Source: Microvelia longipes (taxonomy: Eukaryota; Arthropoda; Insecta; Hemiptera; Veliidae). Taken from it: DNA of 64,000 bases. The notes beneath the pieces are model-generated. The model had not been told where the DNA came from. It was given only the letters and a program-made list of their open reading frames with translations, and did not search any database. The stretch lies in assembly GCA_018340805.1 (NCBI GenBank), contig JACMZG010001870.1, positions 16,107,679 to 16,171,678 on the forward strand, read 5' to 3'. The first letter of the stretch is position 1, and the number at the start of each line of letters is the position of its first letter. Shown in pieces: positions 1 to 12,149 of the stretch. The position numbers and the translations under genes are program-made.

Positions 1-840
1 ACTTTTTCAAATAATAAATCCGTAACACCTGCTCTCTCATATCGTATTAATCTTGTTATATTTATTTTTATTTTAAATACATTATTCAAAATGTTATCTT
101 TGTTAGTATTTAAATAAACACATTTTCTTGCAATTCGTGTTAATAATTTATAAAAATGTCACGTATCGTGTAAATTTGTTTAGTATAATTCATTTTTTTT
201 ATTTATTAGCATATTTTTTTTATCTTTGTTTAATTTATAATAGAAATTATATTTATATGAGTTATACACCTCTTTTTAAATTTCATTTTATAATTATTAT
301 AGCTTTTTTTAAAAAAATATACATTATTAACGTATTTTTTTTATTAACTAGAGATGTAATGTTTTTTAAGAATGAATGAAATTTTGTTATTAAAACGAGT
401 AGTAAGTTAAATTTAACTATTTTGCCAATTTTAAATAAAAACTTAATCTTGTGAGAAATTTGTTTTTTAATATATTGTTGTTTTCGTTATACGTGGTTTT
501 GTTCATTAATGTTTAGAAAATAAGTAGAAAGAAAGAGAGAAATAAAATAATGAGTTAATTGTTGGAAAAAATGATAGATAAATAAAATTAAAGAGAATAA
601 ATATAGGAATACAATGTGTCTCCATAAACGCTTTTAGTTCAATTTCTTTTTTAACTATATTTTTTTTTAATTTATTAGTGTTTTAATTTGTTTTATTAGG
701 AGTTTTAAGAATTACAAAACTAGCAAAGTATTTTATTAATGTAGTATCATTAAATTTTTAATAAACAAGCATAGAACGTTTTATTTATTAGTATATTTTT
801 TTCTTAGTGATAAAAATTATATTTTATGTATTTTTATTTT
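1..840. other. AT-rich non-coding DNA
   Basis: No gene is seen. The stretch is rich in A/T homopolymers, and its open frames are composed almost only of F, I, Y, L, K and N, as expected of random AT-rich DNA. No repeat shared with the rest of the window was recognised. Confidence 0.6.
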
Positions 841-1330
841 TTACTTTTCCTCATGTGTATTCCTACCGTTGGTATATAGGAAAAGTATAGTGTTTTCCAA
901 CAAACTCGAAATGCGGATTTTACCTAAATTACCAGTTTTTGGTGTTTTTAAGACCCCCTTAAATCTTGTTTTCACAAAGTTTTGTGTGTCTGTTATCATG
1001 GTCGCTCCCAGTGTATTTATGCTAGTGTTGAAACTTGATGCAAAAATCAATCTGTGGGTTTAGTTGTGCAATCCGGAAAATATTTACTATATTAAAAAAA
1101 TGACAGCAATTTTCGATGAAATATAAAACACGTACAAATGTATCGATCAATTTGAGATTTGGCACGCATGTAGTAAGCACGCATATATAAAGCTAAAATA
1201 TAAGCTAAGTATCATCTAGTTATCAGCATTAGTTCAATTTTATCTAATTGAGTTAATATTTAGTTCAATTGTATGCCTTTAAGTAATAAATAAGTATACT
1301 GAGTTTTGTTTCAACACGATAAGTATATCA

Positions 1331-1405
1331 ACGGCTTTTGTTGGATCATAAAACTTAAGTACCATCAAGTGAGGTCAGTGCCTGGATGGGTGACTGCTGG
1401 AAATA
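1331..1405 (+). other. 5S-rRNA-like segment (internal promoter region)
   Basis: Reads as the middle and 3' part of animal 5S rRNA. It holds an 'ttggatcat' block, a degenerate 'cttaagtaccatca', then 'gaggtcagtgcctggatggg' and 'tgactgctggaaata'. These correspond to the box A, intermediate element and box C region of the 5S gene. The 5' part and the 3' closing strand of helix I are missing, so it is not a functional 5S gene. Confidence 0.7.
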
Positions 1406-1469
1406 AAATAGTTATATTTACTATCTTATGATGACGAGCAAAGCGAGTCCAAGTTGTAGTAGTAATATG

Positions 1470-1952
1470 GGGGGGGGGGAGTGGTAGTAACTACCTGGCA
1501 AGTAGGCCACGTTGTTGGAATTTTCTATGGTTCCTCTCTACTTTATTCAAGCAATCGTACATATTTTCTCTGCTACTTATAGTCTAGTGAAAACAAGGAA
1601 CAACACGTGCCCTCGCTGTTTAACCAAACCTCCATACACTTTAAACTACAAGGCAGACACACTATAGTATTATAATGAATCTAGTATGAGGGTCCTAAAT
1701 TTTGCCTATACCCTGTTTCATTTAGGGTAAGGGATCTTTAACGAGTACCTGACAACGTACAGGCTCGAGACCACCGGCTTTACGTCTCTTTTGAAGGACG
1801 TGGTACGCAGAGTTTTATCCCTCTCATAAAAATCCTAGAGCCCCGTGCTAGGATTGAACCCATGACTAAATAAACTCGGAAGTTTAAAATCCATTCATTC
1901 TGTGTATTGGCCGCGTACCTTAACCACTACACCACGGGTGACTCCTTAAGCG
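1470..1952 (-). mobile_element. tRNA-derived SINE, minus strand
   Basis: On the minus strand a tRNA-like head starts near 1945. A box A-like 'tggtgtagtggttaagg' is read from about 1935 to 1919, and a box B-like 'gggttcaatcctag' from about 1863 to 1850. The body follows toward 1470 and includes a small hairpin (acgtc/gacgt, near 1783-1802). It sits inside the tail of 5S-element copy 1: flanks 'gtccaagttgtag' (from 1448) and 'gtccgaagtag' (from 1953) look like a degraded target duplication. The exact 3' end, near the G-tract at 1471, is uncertain. Confidence 0.6.
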
Positions 1953-2464
1953 TGTCCGAAGTAGAGAGGATGAGCGAAGCGAATCCGATGTTAAGAGGAA
2001 ACGTTCCGAGGAGATCCATAACCATTTTTTAAATTTATTAAATATAAATAATTTAAATAAATTTTTATTTATTTTAAATGAGGAAAATTGATTATGAAAT
2101 AAATTATTTGGGATTTCAAAATTATTGGAAAGATTTCAGAAATATCGGAGAAACGTATGAGAGGTATTTGAAGCTTCCAAATTCATCCTTTACAGAATTC
2201 CTTTTTCTTGATTATTGGATATTGAAATCTTTGTAAAATGAAAAATATGTTCAGAATTTTCAATTTATAAGATATTTCCTATTCTTGAAAGTAATTAAAA
2301 GTTATTAGAACACAAATAGAAAACTTTAGTTTATATTGATTTTAAAAGTTTAAAGAAAGATAAAACATTAAAAAGAAAGAAAAGTAAATTAAGTTTGAAA
2401 TAAAATACAAATTTTACAGCTAGTAATTGAGGGAAATTAACTTTTTGACTGTTACTGTATTTTT

Positions 2465-4770
2465 GAAGTTGGGAGTACCTGTAAGACAAATTTAACTACT
2501 TGTAATTAGGATAAATCTAAAATTAATATCTAATCAGCTACTTCATACACAATATTGTTGTTGGGAATAAATGTCAAACAAATTTAACTACTTGTAATTC
2601 GGATAAATCTAAAATTAATATCTAATCAGCTACTTCATACACAATATTGTTGTTGGGAATAAATGTCAAACAAATTTAACTACTTGTAATTAGGATAAAT
2701 CTAAAATTAATATCTAATCAGCTACTTCTTACACAATATTGTTGTTGGGAATAAATGTCAAACAAATTTAACTACTTGTAATTAGGATAAATCTAAAAAT
2801 TAATAACTAATCAGCTACTTCATACACAATATTGTTTTTGGGAATAAATGTCAAACAAATTTAACTACTTGTAATTCGGATAAATCTAAAATTAATATCT
2901 AATCAGCTACTTCATACACAATATTGTTGTTGGAATAAATGTCAAACAAATTTAACCTACTTGTAATTAGGATAAATCTAAAATTAATATCTATCAGCTA
3001 CTTCTTACACAATATTATTGTTGGGAATAAATGTCAAACAAATTAATTACTTGTAATTCGGATAAATCTAAAATTAATTTTTAAACAGCTACTTCTTACA
3101 CAATATTGTTGTTGGAATAAATGTCAAACAAATTTAACTACTTGTAATTGGGATAAATCTAAAATTAATTTTTAAACAGTTACGTCTTACACAATATTGT
3201 TGTTGGGAATAAATGTCAAACAAATTTAACTACCTTGTAATTAGGATAAATCTAAAATTAATAACTAATCAGCTACTTCATACACAATATTGTTGTTGGG
3301 AATAAATGTCAAACAAATTTAACTACTTGTAATTAGGATAAATCTAAAATTAATATCTAATCAGCTACTTCTTACACAATATTATTGTTGGGAATAAATG
3401 TCAAACAAATTTAATTACTTGTAATTCGGATAAATCTAAAATTAATTTTTAAACAGCTACTTCTTACACAATATTGTTGTTGGGAATAAATGTCAAACAA
3501 ATTTAACTACTTGTAATTGGGATAAATCTAAAATTAATTTTTAAACAGTTACGTCTTACACAATATTGTTGTTGGGAATAAATGTCAAACAAATTTAACT
3601 ACTTGTAATTAGGATAAATCTAAAATTAATAACTAATCAGCTACTTCATACACAATATTGTTGTTGGAATAAATGTCAAACAAATTTAACTACTTGTAAT
3701 TCGGATAAATCTAAAATTAATATCTAATCAGCTACTTCTTTCACAATATTGTTGTTGGGAATAAATGTCAAACAAATTTAACTACTTGTAATTGGGATAA
3801 ATCTAAAATTAATTTTTAAACAGCTACTTCTTACACAATATTGTTGTTGGGAATAAATGTCAAACAAATTTAACTACTTGTAATTGGGATAAATCTAAAA
3901 TTAATTTTTAAAGTTACGTCTTACACAATATTGTTGTTGGGAATAAATGTCAAACAAATTTAACTACTTGTAATTAGGATAAATCTAAAATTAATTTCTA
4001 AACAGCTACTTCTTACACAATATTGTTGTTGGGAATAAATGTCAAACAAATTTAACTACTTGTAATTAGGATAAATCTAAAATTAATATCTAATCAGCTA
4101 CTTCTTACACAATATTATTGTTGGGAATAAATGTCAAACAAATTTAATTACTTGTAATTCGGATAAATCTAAAATTAATTTTTAAACAGCTACTTCTTAC
4201 ACAATATTGTTGTTGGGAATAAATTTCAAACAAATTTAACTACTTGTAATTGGGATAAATCTAAAATTAATTTTTAAACAGTTACGTCTTACACAATATT
4301 GTTGTTGGGAATAAATGTCAAACAAATTTAACTACTTGTAATTAGGATAAATCTAAAATTAATAACTAATCAGCTACTTCATACACAATATTGTTGTTGG
4401 GAATAAATGTCAAACAAATTTAACTACTTGTAATTCGGATAAATCTAAAATTAATATCTAATCAGCTACTTCTTTCACAATATTGTTGTTGGGAATAAAT
4501 GTCAAACAAATTTAACTACTTGTAATTGGGATAAATCTAAAATTAATTTTTAAACAGCTACTTCTTACAATATTGTTGTTGGGAATAAATGTCAAACAAA
4601 TTTAACTACTTGTAATTGGGATAAATCTAAAATTAATTTTTAAACAGTTACGTCTTACACAATATTGTTGTTGGGAATAAATGTCAAAACAAATTTAACT
4701 ACTTGTAATTAGGATAAATCTAAATTAATTTCTAACAGCTACTTCTTACACAATATTGTTGTTGGGGGTA
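2465..4770 (+). repeat. 92-bp satellite array with higher-order structure
   Basis: About 25 head-to-tail copies of a 92-bp unit containing 'acaatattgttgttgggaat' and 'caaatttaactacttgtaat'. Units fall into variants, for example 'atatctaatcagctacttca', 'tttttaaacagctacttctt' and 'tttttaaacagttacgtctt'. The variant order repeats about every eight units (~740 bp): the 'attattg' variant recurs near 3380 and 4118, and the 'cttctttcac' variant near 3735 and 4473. No coding potential. Confidence 0.9.
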
Positions 4771-5110
4771 ACTTTTAGGGAAAATTTATCCACTAGTAAA
4801 TCTGAAATTAACTTATAGACAGTTACTTCTTACACAATATTGATCTTGGGGAATACTGTCTGACAAATTTATCCACTAGTAAATCTAAAGTTAACTTTTA
4901 GACATAGACTGTTACTACATACACAATATTGATCTTGGGGAATACTGTCTGACAAATTTATTCACTAGTAAATCTGAAGTTAACTTATAGACAGTTACTT
5001 CTTATGCAATCGATCTTGGGGGATATTGGTTGACAAATTTTACTAGTAATTAGAGAAAATGTGAAATTATCTGCCAGACAGTTGTTTCTTAAAAGAGCAT
5101 TAAGGTCGGT
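4771..5110 (+). repeat. Diverged edge of the 92-bp satellite
   Basis: Three to four degenerate units continue the array. They have 'gatcttggggaatactgtct' in place of the canonical 'ttgttgggaataaatgtc' and 'ccactagtaaatctgaa' in place of the 'ctacttgtaa' block. Edge degeneration is usual for tandem arrays kept uniform internally by unequal exchange or conversion. Confidence 0.75.
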
Positions 5111-7679
5111 GGTTGGTGGCTGACATTTATGCCACATTCTTTTATTTAACCTAATGCAGTAAAGAGAATACTTGTGACAAGCAATATTTTATTACGTCAT
5201 CTACTTCATTATATTTAGTTAAGATTTCGTACTTATTGTCTCGATTTTCTTTTCATAAAAGAAAACATAAAAAAAGGAAACCTTATTACTAAGATAGCTT
5301 CATGAAGTCTTTCTTTACCGGTTGCATGTACGAAAGTTTTATGTAGTCTATATAAGCATAAAAGATTTCATGTTATTTGTTATAAAGGTGTAATTTTATT
5401 TAAACATGTCAAGTAAACATGGTGTGAGAAATAATAGAATAGAATGAAGGTGAAATAAGTGAGAAAGAAGAATAAATAAATAGTATTAAGATGTAGAATG
5501 AGTGAGAAAGGATAAATAATAAAACAAATATAAAGTAAGAATAAGTGAGAAATAAACTAAAATAACATAAAATATAAAGATGAAATGAGTGAGAATGTAC
5601 GCAAAATAAAATAGTAAAAAGATAGAATAAGTAAAGAAAAGAGAAGAAAAACAAATAATAAAAAATATAAAAATCGACGAAATGTGAGCGAATAAAAGAA
5701 CGTTTCTTTACAAGAAATTTTTTCTTATATTATCTCGAATTTCCTACTGTTATCACTTTTTGACTTTTTCGAAATGGAAAAATTTTATTTAGTTCAACAA
5801 TTGATTTTCTTTTATAATTTTTATTTTTTATTTATTTAATGCGAAAGTTTAACGTTTTTTTACCGATACTTTTTCTATACAATTTAAATTTTTACAATTT
5901 ATCAATTATTTTGAGTTACAAACAAATCATGCGAATCAGACTCGTATCTACTCATTACTCAAAGACAAATCATAAGCGCGCACTTACCCTAACAAAGACA
6001 TTACTTTGTTCCCAAGTAATGAAAAATAAAGTTGATCTTTGTATATCGTATTTTCGTTTACATTGTCCCAAACTTCTTAATCAACTAATAAATAACAATT
6101 AAAACTTCAACAAAATAAAAAGGTTACAGAATAAAAACTAAAATTCATATGCAAAAATAAAAAAAATAAAAAGAAACAAGTATAAAACAATAAAAAGAAA
6201 CAAAATAAAACAAAAATCATCGTCTTAATCAACGTTCTTGACATGAGGAAGAAATACTGACGCTTATTATCATTATCTTTACTTATAGCATCTCGTACCC
6301 TCAATTACTTATTGCAATATACACTCAATAATTGTTAGAATCTTATTAATTTGCGACATTTTTGGTAAGATTTTGAATTACCATTAATAAAAAAGCCAAA
6401 ACTTTTGCCATGTTAGAGGGATTAAGAGTGGTACATTTTTTTAATTCCCCTTTATGTGGTATAGCTTAATCCCTATTTGACCTGAGATTTAACATTAAAT
6501 TCTGTACCTACATATTACTTTGCATAAATTAACTATTTTTTTGTGTTTTGAAAGAGCCATAACTTTGGTGGTTGTCATCCGATTTGATGATTAAACACTT
6601 GTTTTATAAGAAATTTTATCAGCATTAAAAATTGGCCTCTTCATGTTTTGCACACGCCTTACAGGGAGCCACTTATTAAAAGAAAACTGAAAAAATTGAA
6701 ATAATACTGGAATTATTGCGATTTTATAAAATTTTGAGCATGCGCAATCAAATGAAGGGCTTCACTTTGGATAGGCAGACTATGTTTTTCCTTCATAATT
6801 TAAGGAATATTTTCAGAATAATTTGGTTTGAAGTAGTACAAAATGAGTTACATTTTTTAGGCCTGGCTCTTAATAAATAAAGTGTTCAGTTACTCTTTTA
6901 GACATTTTTTTTTATGTAGATACGACTGGTGCCTTTCCTGTTAAATTTAGGTATACGTGTGATCATTGCGTTTATATCATTAGACACGATTTTTTCCCTT
7001 CCTAATAGGAAAATATATTTTTTTAAATTCCATTAACATGCTACTTCTGTTTTACCTGTGAGTATATTTAAATATTTGACACAAAATAATTTCGCAAAAG
7101 CTTAAATTATAGGAATTGGACAAGGACAGTATTAGGAATGTAACGAGCCTGCTGCTCGTTACATGACTAGACTAGGCGACTCCCTCAATGATATTGTGCC
7201 AACTATTCATATTTTGAAGAACTCGGTAGTATCAAATTATATACATTTTTAATATAAATATAATTATTATTTTAATATTTATAATACGAAATAATTATTT
7301 ATTTTAAGCATTAAAAACCTGCATGAAAACCATCACATTTATTTTGTAGTAGATTGCTTGACCACTCTAGACTATTAACCTTTTAAATTCACTGCAATAG
7401 CGTGTGGATTCTAATTTACTTTCTTACTTAAATTTATACTGCTGTATTTAAAGTGGTTTAGTCAAATTTAAATAAAAATTTTACAATTAAATATTTATGC
7501 ATTAATAACTGTCAAGTCATGCTATCCTAGCCATTTAATTATTAGGTAAAAAATGCTTTTTAAGGGTCTACAAGCGTTTATATAAAAAAAACATTCTAGC
7601 TAAGTCTGTAAACAATTACATAATAGTGTACCAATATGTATATAGTTTATGCAAACAATTACATAACCTTTAAACAATT
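5111..7679. other. AT-rich non-coding DNA with purine-rich tract
   Basis: No gene recognised. The 5430-5660 portion is a degenerate purine-rich repeat built from words such as 'aataagtgagaaa', and its minus-strand open frame is low complexity. A short inverted repeat, 'gtaacgagc' with 'gctcgttac', lies near 7140-7165. The rest appears unique. Confidence 0.5.
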
Positions 7680-8448
7680 TTCACTTTCTCTCATTTATAC
7701 CGTAGGTATAAAGTAAAAGTATTGTGTTTGTAAAAATATCCGAAACCGGAATTATCCGTTCATGTTGTTCTTAAGACCTCTTGAGTGGTTTTCACAAAGT
7801 TGTCTGTCTGTATGTGGGTGTGTTAGTATGTGTCCGTTATAATAGTAGCTCCCAGTGTATTTATGCTAGAGATTTGAAACTTTGTCCAAAAACTTTGACA
7901 GCTAAAATTTAGAAAAATCATAAAACGCAAAAATATGATGCGATCTAATTGAAATTTGGCACGCATGTAGCTATGTATATGACTAACATTTGTGCTAAGT
8001 TTCATCTCATTATCAAAATTAGTTCAATATTTATCGAATGACATGTATGCGTTTTTATAAACTTGTATAAAATCGATAAATAATTCATTAAGATGAAATT
8101 GGATACAAGTATATCCTATTTTAAGTTATATCCTAATTATGTAGTAAATTAGTATACTAAGTGTTGTTTCAATACGGCAAGTATATCTACGGTTTTGTTT
8201 TGTTATATCATAAATGTTATGCAGAATGGAGCGAGGTCATTGCCTGGATGGGTGACCGCTGGGAATAAAACTAATTTATTAACTGTTCGAGTTCAAGTGA
8301 AGAAAGTTCGAAGATGTGCTGCAGTACATTGTATGATGTTTATATTCTGAGGACAAGCGAAGCGAGTCCGAATTAGTATCAGAATAGCGCATAGCGAATC
8401 CGATGTGATAAAGAAAACTTCCAAGGTACCCCGTACCCGTTTTTTTTA
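7680..8448 (+). repeat. 5S-derived dispersed element, copy 2
   Basis: Head motif 'ctcatttataccgtaggtat' near 7689, the 'gctcccagtgtatttatgct' block at about 7848-7867, and 'aaatttggcacgcatgtag' near 7953. A 5S-like segment lies at 8189-8267. The tail has 'gacaagcgaagcgagtccga' and ends 'ggtaccccgtacccg' followed by a T-run. This is one of the most complete copies, about 770 bp, on the plus strand like the others. The terminal T-run could act as a pol III terminator, by inference. Confidence 0.75.
8189..8267 (+). other. 5S-rRNA-like segment
   Basis: Contains 'acggttttgtt', 'atgttatgcagaatggagcg' and 'cctggatgggtgaccgctgg' followed by 'gaata', which matches the 5S internal control region. The box C-like 'ctggatgggtgaccgctggg' is almost intact. 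The box A region is degraded ('gttatgcagaatgg' where a 5S gene has a 'gttaagca' block). Confidence 0.7.
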
Positions 8449-9330
8449 TTTTTTCATAACTTATTTTAGTAATTTAATATCTTATTTTAATTCAATAGTT
8501 TTGTTTATTTTTCTATCAAACAACTAATTACAGTTTATTAAATTAATGAATGAAATGAATTTAAAATTAACATAATCTATTAGCAAGGTAAATTATACAG
8601 AATAATACAATGTAATATGATAATATATTTATAATAAACTGTACTACATGGAATTATACATTAATAAATTAAACATATATTCTTGTTCCTATACCTTTTA
8701 ATGTAATTAGCGAATTTTTACCGGAATAATAAGTGAATTGCACTTATTATTTTAATGTAACTTAATCTTTTGTAGTTTAAACTTTATTTTATCGTAATAT
8801 TTCTTTATATTTAATGCTCCATTTTGAAATAAATTTCTCTTTTTTTTGTTAAAAAGTTGGTAAAAGTATTACCTTCTTAACTTGGCTACTTAAGCCAAAT
8901 TCCATTTGACTTCAAGGACTTAGTTTAAGACTTAGATTAAAACGAGTTGCGTAATCTTAGCGTAGAATAGCTCTATAATATAAATCATATTAAAATATTT
9001 GTTTTTCTCCCAATTTCATCTTTTATTCTTCTTCTATTAAGATTTTATCGAAAAACAAAACCTAAAACATATAAAACATCCGAAAATTGGCAACAATACT
9101 GGGTTTAACGCTGGCATTATTTAATTTCAACAGAAAATTTAAGTAAGGTCGGAAAAATTATGAGTAAACTAGGTCAGTTTTACTTTGATGCAATCCTTCT
9201 TTCTATTTTGTTTTTACTTGATTATTATTTGCTTGTTTCTCTGTAGTGAGTTTTCGTAGAATAAATGAGCTTATGTGGTGGGGGTCATGGAGAAGGGTAG
9301 AGGTAGGGGGTGGATTTTTTGGAAGGGGGG
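8449..9330. other. AT-rich non-coding DNA
   Basis: No gene or recognised repeat is seen. A purine-rich stretch at about 9270-9330 (tggggg, gaaggg words) leads into the minisatellite that follows. Confidence 0.5.
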
Positions 9331-10300
9331 ATTCACTGATCAAGAGAGAAGGTATATTGATTAGTGCATTCAAGATGAAATGCACTGTTCAAGAGAAAAT
9401 ATATATTGATTAGTGTATTCAAGATTAAATGCACTGAGCAAGAGAAAATATATATTGATCAGTTCATTCAAGATTCAATGCACTGATCAAGAGAAAATAT
9501 ATATTGATTAGTGCATTCAAGATGAAATGCACTGTTCAAGATAAAATATATATTGATTAGTGCATTCAAGCTGAAATGCACTGTTCAAGAGAAAATATAT
9601 ATTGATTAGTGCATTCAAGATTAAATGCACTGATCAAGAGAAAATATATATTGATTAGTGCATTCAAGATGAAATGCACTGTTCAAGATAAAATATATAT
9701 TGATTAGTGCATTCAAGATGAAAGCACTGTTCAAGATAAAATATATATTGATTAGTGCATTCAAGATGAAATGCACTGTTCAAGATAAAATATATATTGA
9801 TTAGGTGCATTCAAGATGAAATGCACTGTTCAAGATAAATATATATTGATTAGTCATTCAAGATGAAATGCACTGTTCAAGATAAAATATATTGATTAGT
9901 GCATTCAAGATTAAATGCACTGATCAAGAGAAAATATATTGATTAGTGCATTCAAGATGAAATGCACTGTTCAAGATTATATTGATTAGTGCATTCAAGA
10001 TGAAATGCACTGTTCAAGATAAAATATATATTGATTAGTGCATTCAAGATGAAATGCACTGTTCAAGATAAAATATATATTATTAGTGCATCAAGATTAA
10101 ATGCACTGATTCAAGAGAAATATATTGATTAGTGCATTCAAGATTAAATGCACTGATCAAGAGAAAATATATATTGATTAGTGCATTCAAGATTAAATGC
10201 ACTGATATATTTGATCAGTTCATTCAGGATTAATTCATTGATCAAGAAAATATATATATATATTGATCAGTGCTTTCAAGATTAAATGCACTGATCATAT
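9331..10300 (+). repeat. 49-bp minisatellite
   Basis: About 20 copies of a 49-bp unit built from 'tgttcaagataaaatatata', 'ttgattagtgcattcaagat' and 'gaaatgcac'. Two alternatives, 'tgttcaagataaa' and 'tgatcaagagaaa', mix along the array. Each unit can fold because 'agtgcatt' and 'aaatgcact' are near-complementary. Several single-base indels occur in 9780-10100. No coding meaning is supported. Confidence 0.9.
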
Positions 10301-12140
10301 ATATTTAATAACATAATGTAAACAAATTACGTTTTTTGATAAATACATTTGAAAATTCGCTTATATTGTGGCAATATGCCACTTACATAAACTAGTAATA
10401 TGACGAACTGATATAGGCCAAGAAGGTGAAAACCTATTGTTTCATTTTGTTTACTGTATTTTGGAGTTTTAATATTCTTATTAATTTTCTATAAGATAAT
10501 TTTAATAAACTGTCACGATAAACTGATTTTACTTGATTATTTTACTGTTGTAAGATTTTTAACTTTTTAATATTGTTCTATAATTAAATTGATTTCTTTA
10601 CTTGACAGCATGTTGCATAAGCAACATGCTGTGTATTTATGGTAAACAATGCAATAAAGCGTATTTATGCATCAAGGAAGTAAAGAATGTTATTACGCCT
10701 TTGGGCAGCAAGTTGGTTTCTATGGCGAAACCCATGGGAACAAATGTGTTTAACTCCAAAGCGTTGGAAGTTATGTCAATCAACCTCCTCACAAATTTAC
10801 AGGATATCGTTCTAACAAAACAATTATGGAAAAGACTTTTTACTCCCTAAAGAAGACAAAAGTTACTTTAGTACTTTTTCGTCCCAAGAGAGTAAAAAGT
10901 AACTTTTTCTTATTTGAGAGTGAAAAGTGTTTATTTACTCCCTACAAACTAGTCATTAAACTTCGCATTATGTACCGTCTGGAGATATTTGTTATTTTTC
11001 ATGGATTCATGTTTAAGTAAACAAATTTTATGAAATACCTACCTTATCTGTTTACGTATAGAAAAAATATTATTTCACTAAAAATTGTTGACCGCGATCT
11101 GTACTTTCTTATACGTTGTTTTTAATTCAATTATAGCGATGCATACATCTAATTGCTACGAGCTTAGAGTTGACTTTAAATTATTCAAGTGCTTTAATAG
11201 CAGATTGGCTGCCAGTAAAAATATATATCTTTATTAAGTGCAGCTAGAAAACATTATTTTCTGTCATTATTCACCTTAACCTCGAAATAACCCCAGGGTT
11301 TTGAAAATTCCCTGGTTTATTCTTAATTACGGGTTAAAAAACAATTTACTACAGTCATTTCAATTACTTTTTAGCATGCTAAAGTTATAAAAGTAATTCT
11401 GCAGTACAGCGTCAATTTTTTAACAATTTTTCAAATATTTTATTACTTAACCGTTATATATTGGTTCAAGTTATTATGACTGTAACACATTTATTTTAGG
11501 TCAACATCATAATATGATTTCTCGAGACCTAAAAATGAAAACTTTTGTGGCCTCGATTGTGTTCAAGGTATAATTAGTGGAATACTATCGTGAAAAAATA
11601 ATTTGGAAATATCACGGAAAACCATTGTAATCACGAACGCTTCGTGCCCATTTTTTTTAAGATTTATAGATCCAAAAAACTGACCTTTCGTTTTATAAAA
11701 AAAATATTGCTTGCATTTTTTTAGCGCATAGTAAGATTATTTAGAATTAAAATGGTGCAATGTGCTGCATACTAATTTCTGTAAATATAATCCGTAAAGT
11801 CATTCCTGGATTATGTATTTGTAATCTTGTATTTTTTAAAAAAAAATTCTTTTCTAATAACAGATTATAAATATTTTAATCAAATTTTTTTTAAAACAAG
11901 TTCTTTATTGGTACAAGGCATTATTTAAAACAAGCTTAAAATCATTTTATTAGAATTATTTTTCTTATTAAGATGGGCGTCTGAATGTGGAAGGGGTAAT
12001 CAGCCTTTTCGTGTATGTGATAACCATTATAACAAGAGGCTCTTTTACCGCTAAAAAGTTTGGCCAAATTAAATGGCTCTTCAATTTAATAGGTATGTTC
12101 TAAACACCCATCTTATTATTTTTTAATTGACTTGAAGTTA
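10301..12140. other. AT-rich non-coding DNA with small palindromes
   Basis: A perfect 11-bp hairpin lies at 10606-10631 ('cagcatgttgc', 4-nt loop, 'gcaacatgctg'). Repeated 'tttttactcccta'-like words occur at 10838-10950 and may be a short degenerate repeat. The open frames at 10602-11020 start inside the hairpin and match no family I recognise, so I do not call a gene. Confidence 0.45.
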
Positions 12141-12149
12141 ACCTGCATC

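Larger units (their letters stand above)
841..2030 (+). repeat. 5S-derived dispersed element, copy 1, interrupted
   Basis: The head module begins with 'ttacttttcctcatgtgtat' and a 'ccgttggtatatagg' motif, then the 'gctcccagtgtatttatgct' block near 1003-1022. A 5S-rRNA-like segment lies at 1331-1405 and a 'gcaaagcgagtcc' tail motif near 1437-1449. The rest of the tail ('gatgagcgaagcgaatccga') resumes after a SINE insertion, at about 1953-2030. The same head, 5S and tail order recurs around 7.7, 39.1, 49.6 and 57.9 kb, which defines the family. No protein-coding capacity is seen, so it would be non-autonomous. Confidence 0.7.

Noticed and set aside
1838..1943. True tRNA gene (minus strand)
   Set aside because: Box A- and box B-like motifs are present, but the spacing and arms do not give a cloverleaf; it is better read as a SINE head.
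2465..4770. CRISPR-like array
   Set aside because: Units are contiguous 92-bp satellite copies with no unique spacers, and the window is a eukaryotic genome.
10602..11020. Pair of overlapping small genes
   Set aside because: They start within a palindrome, have no recognised family and no splice or start support.
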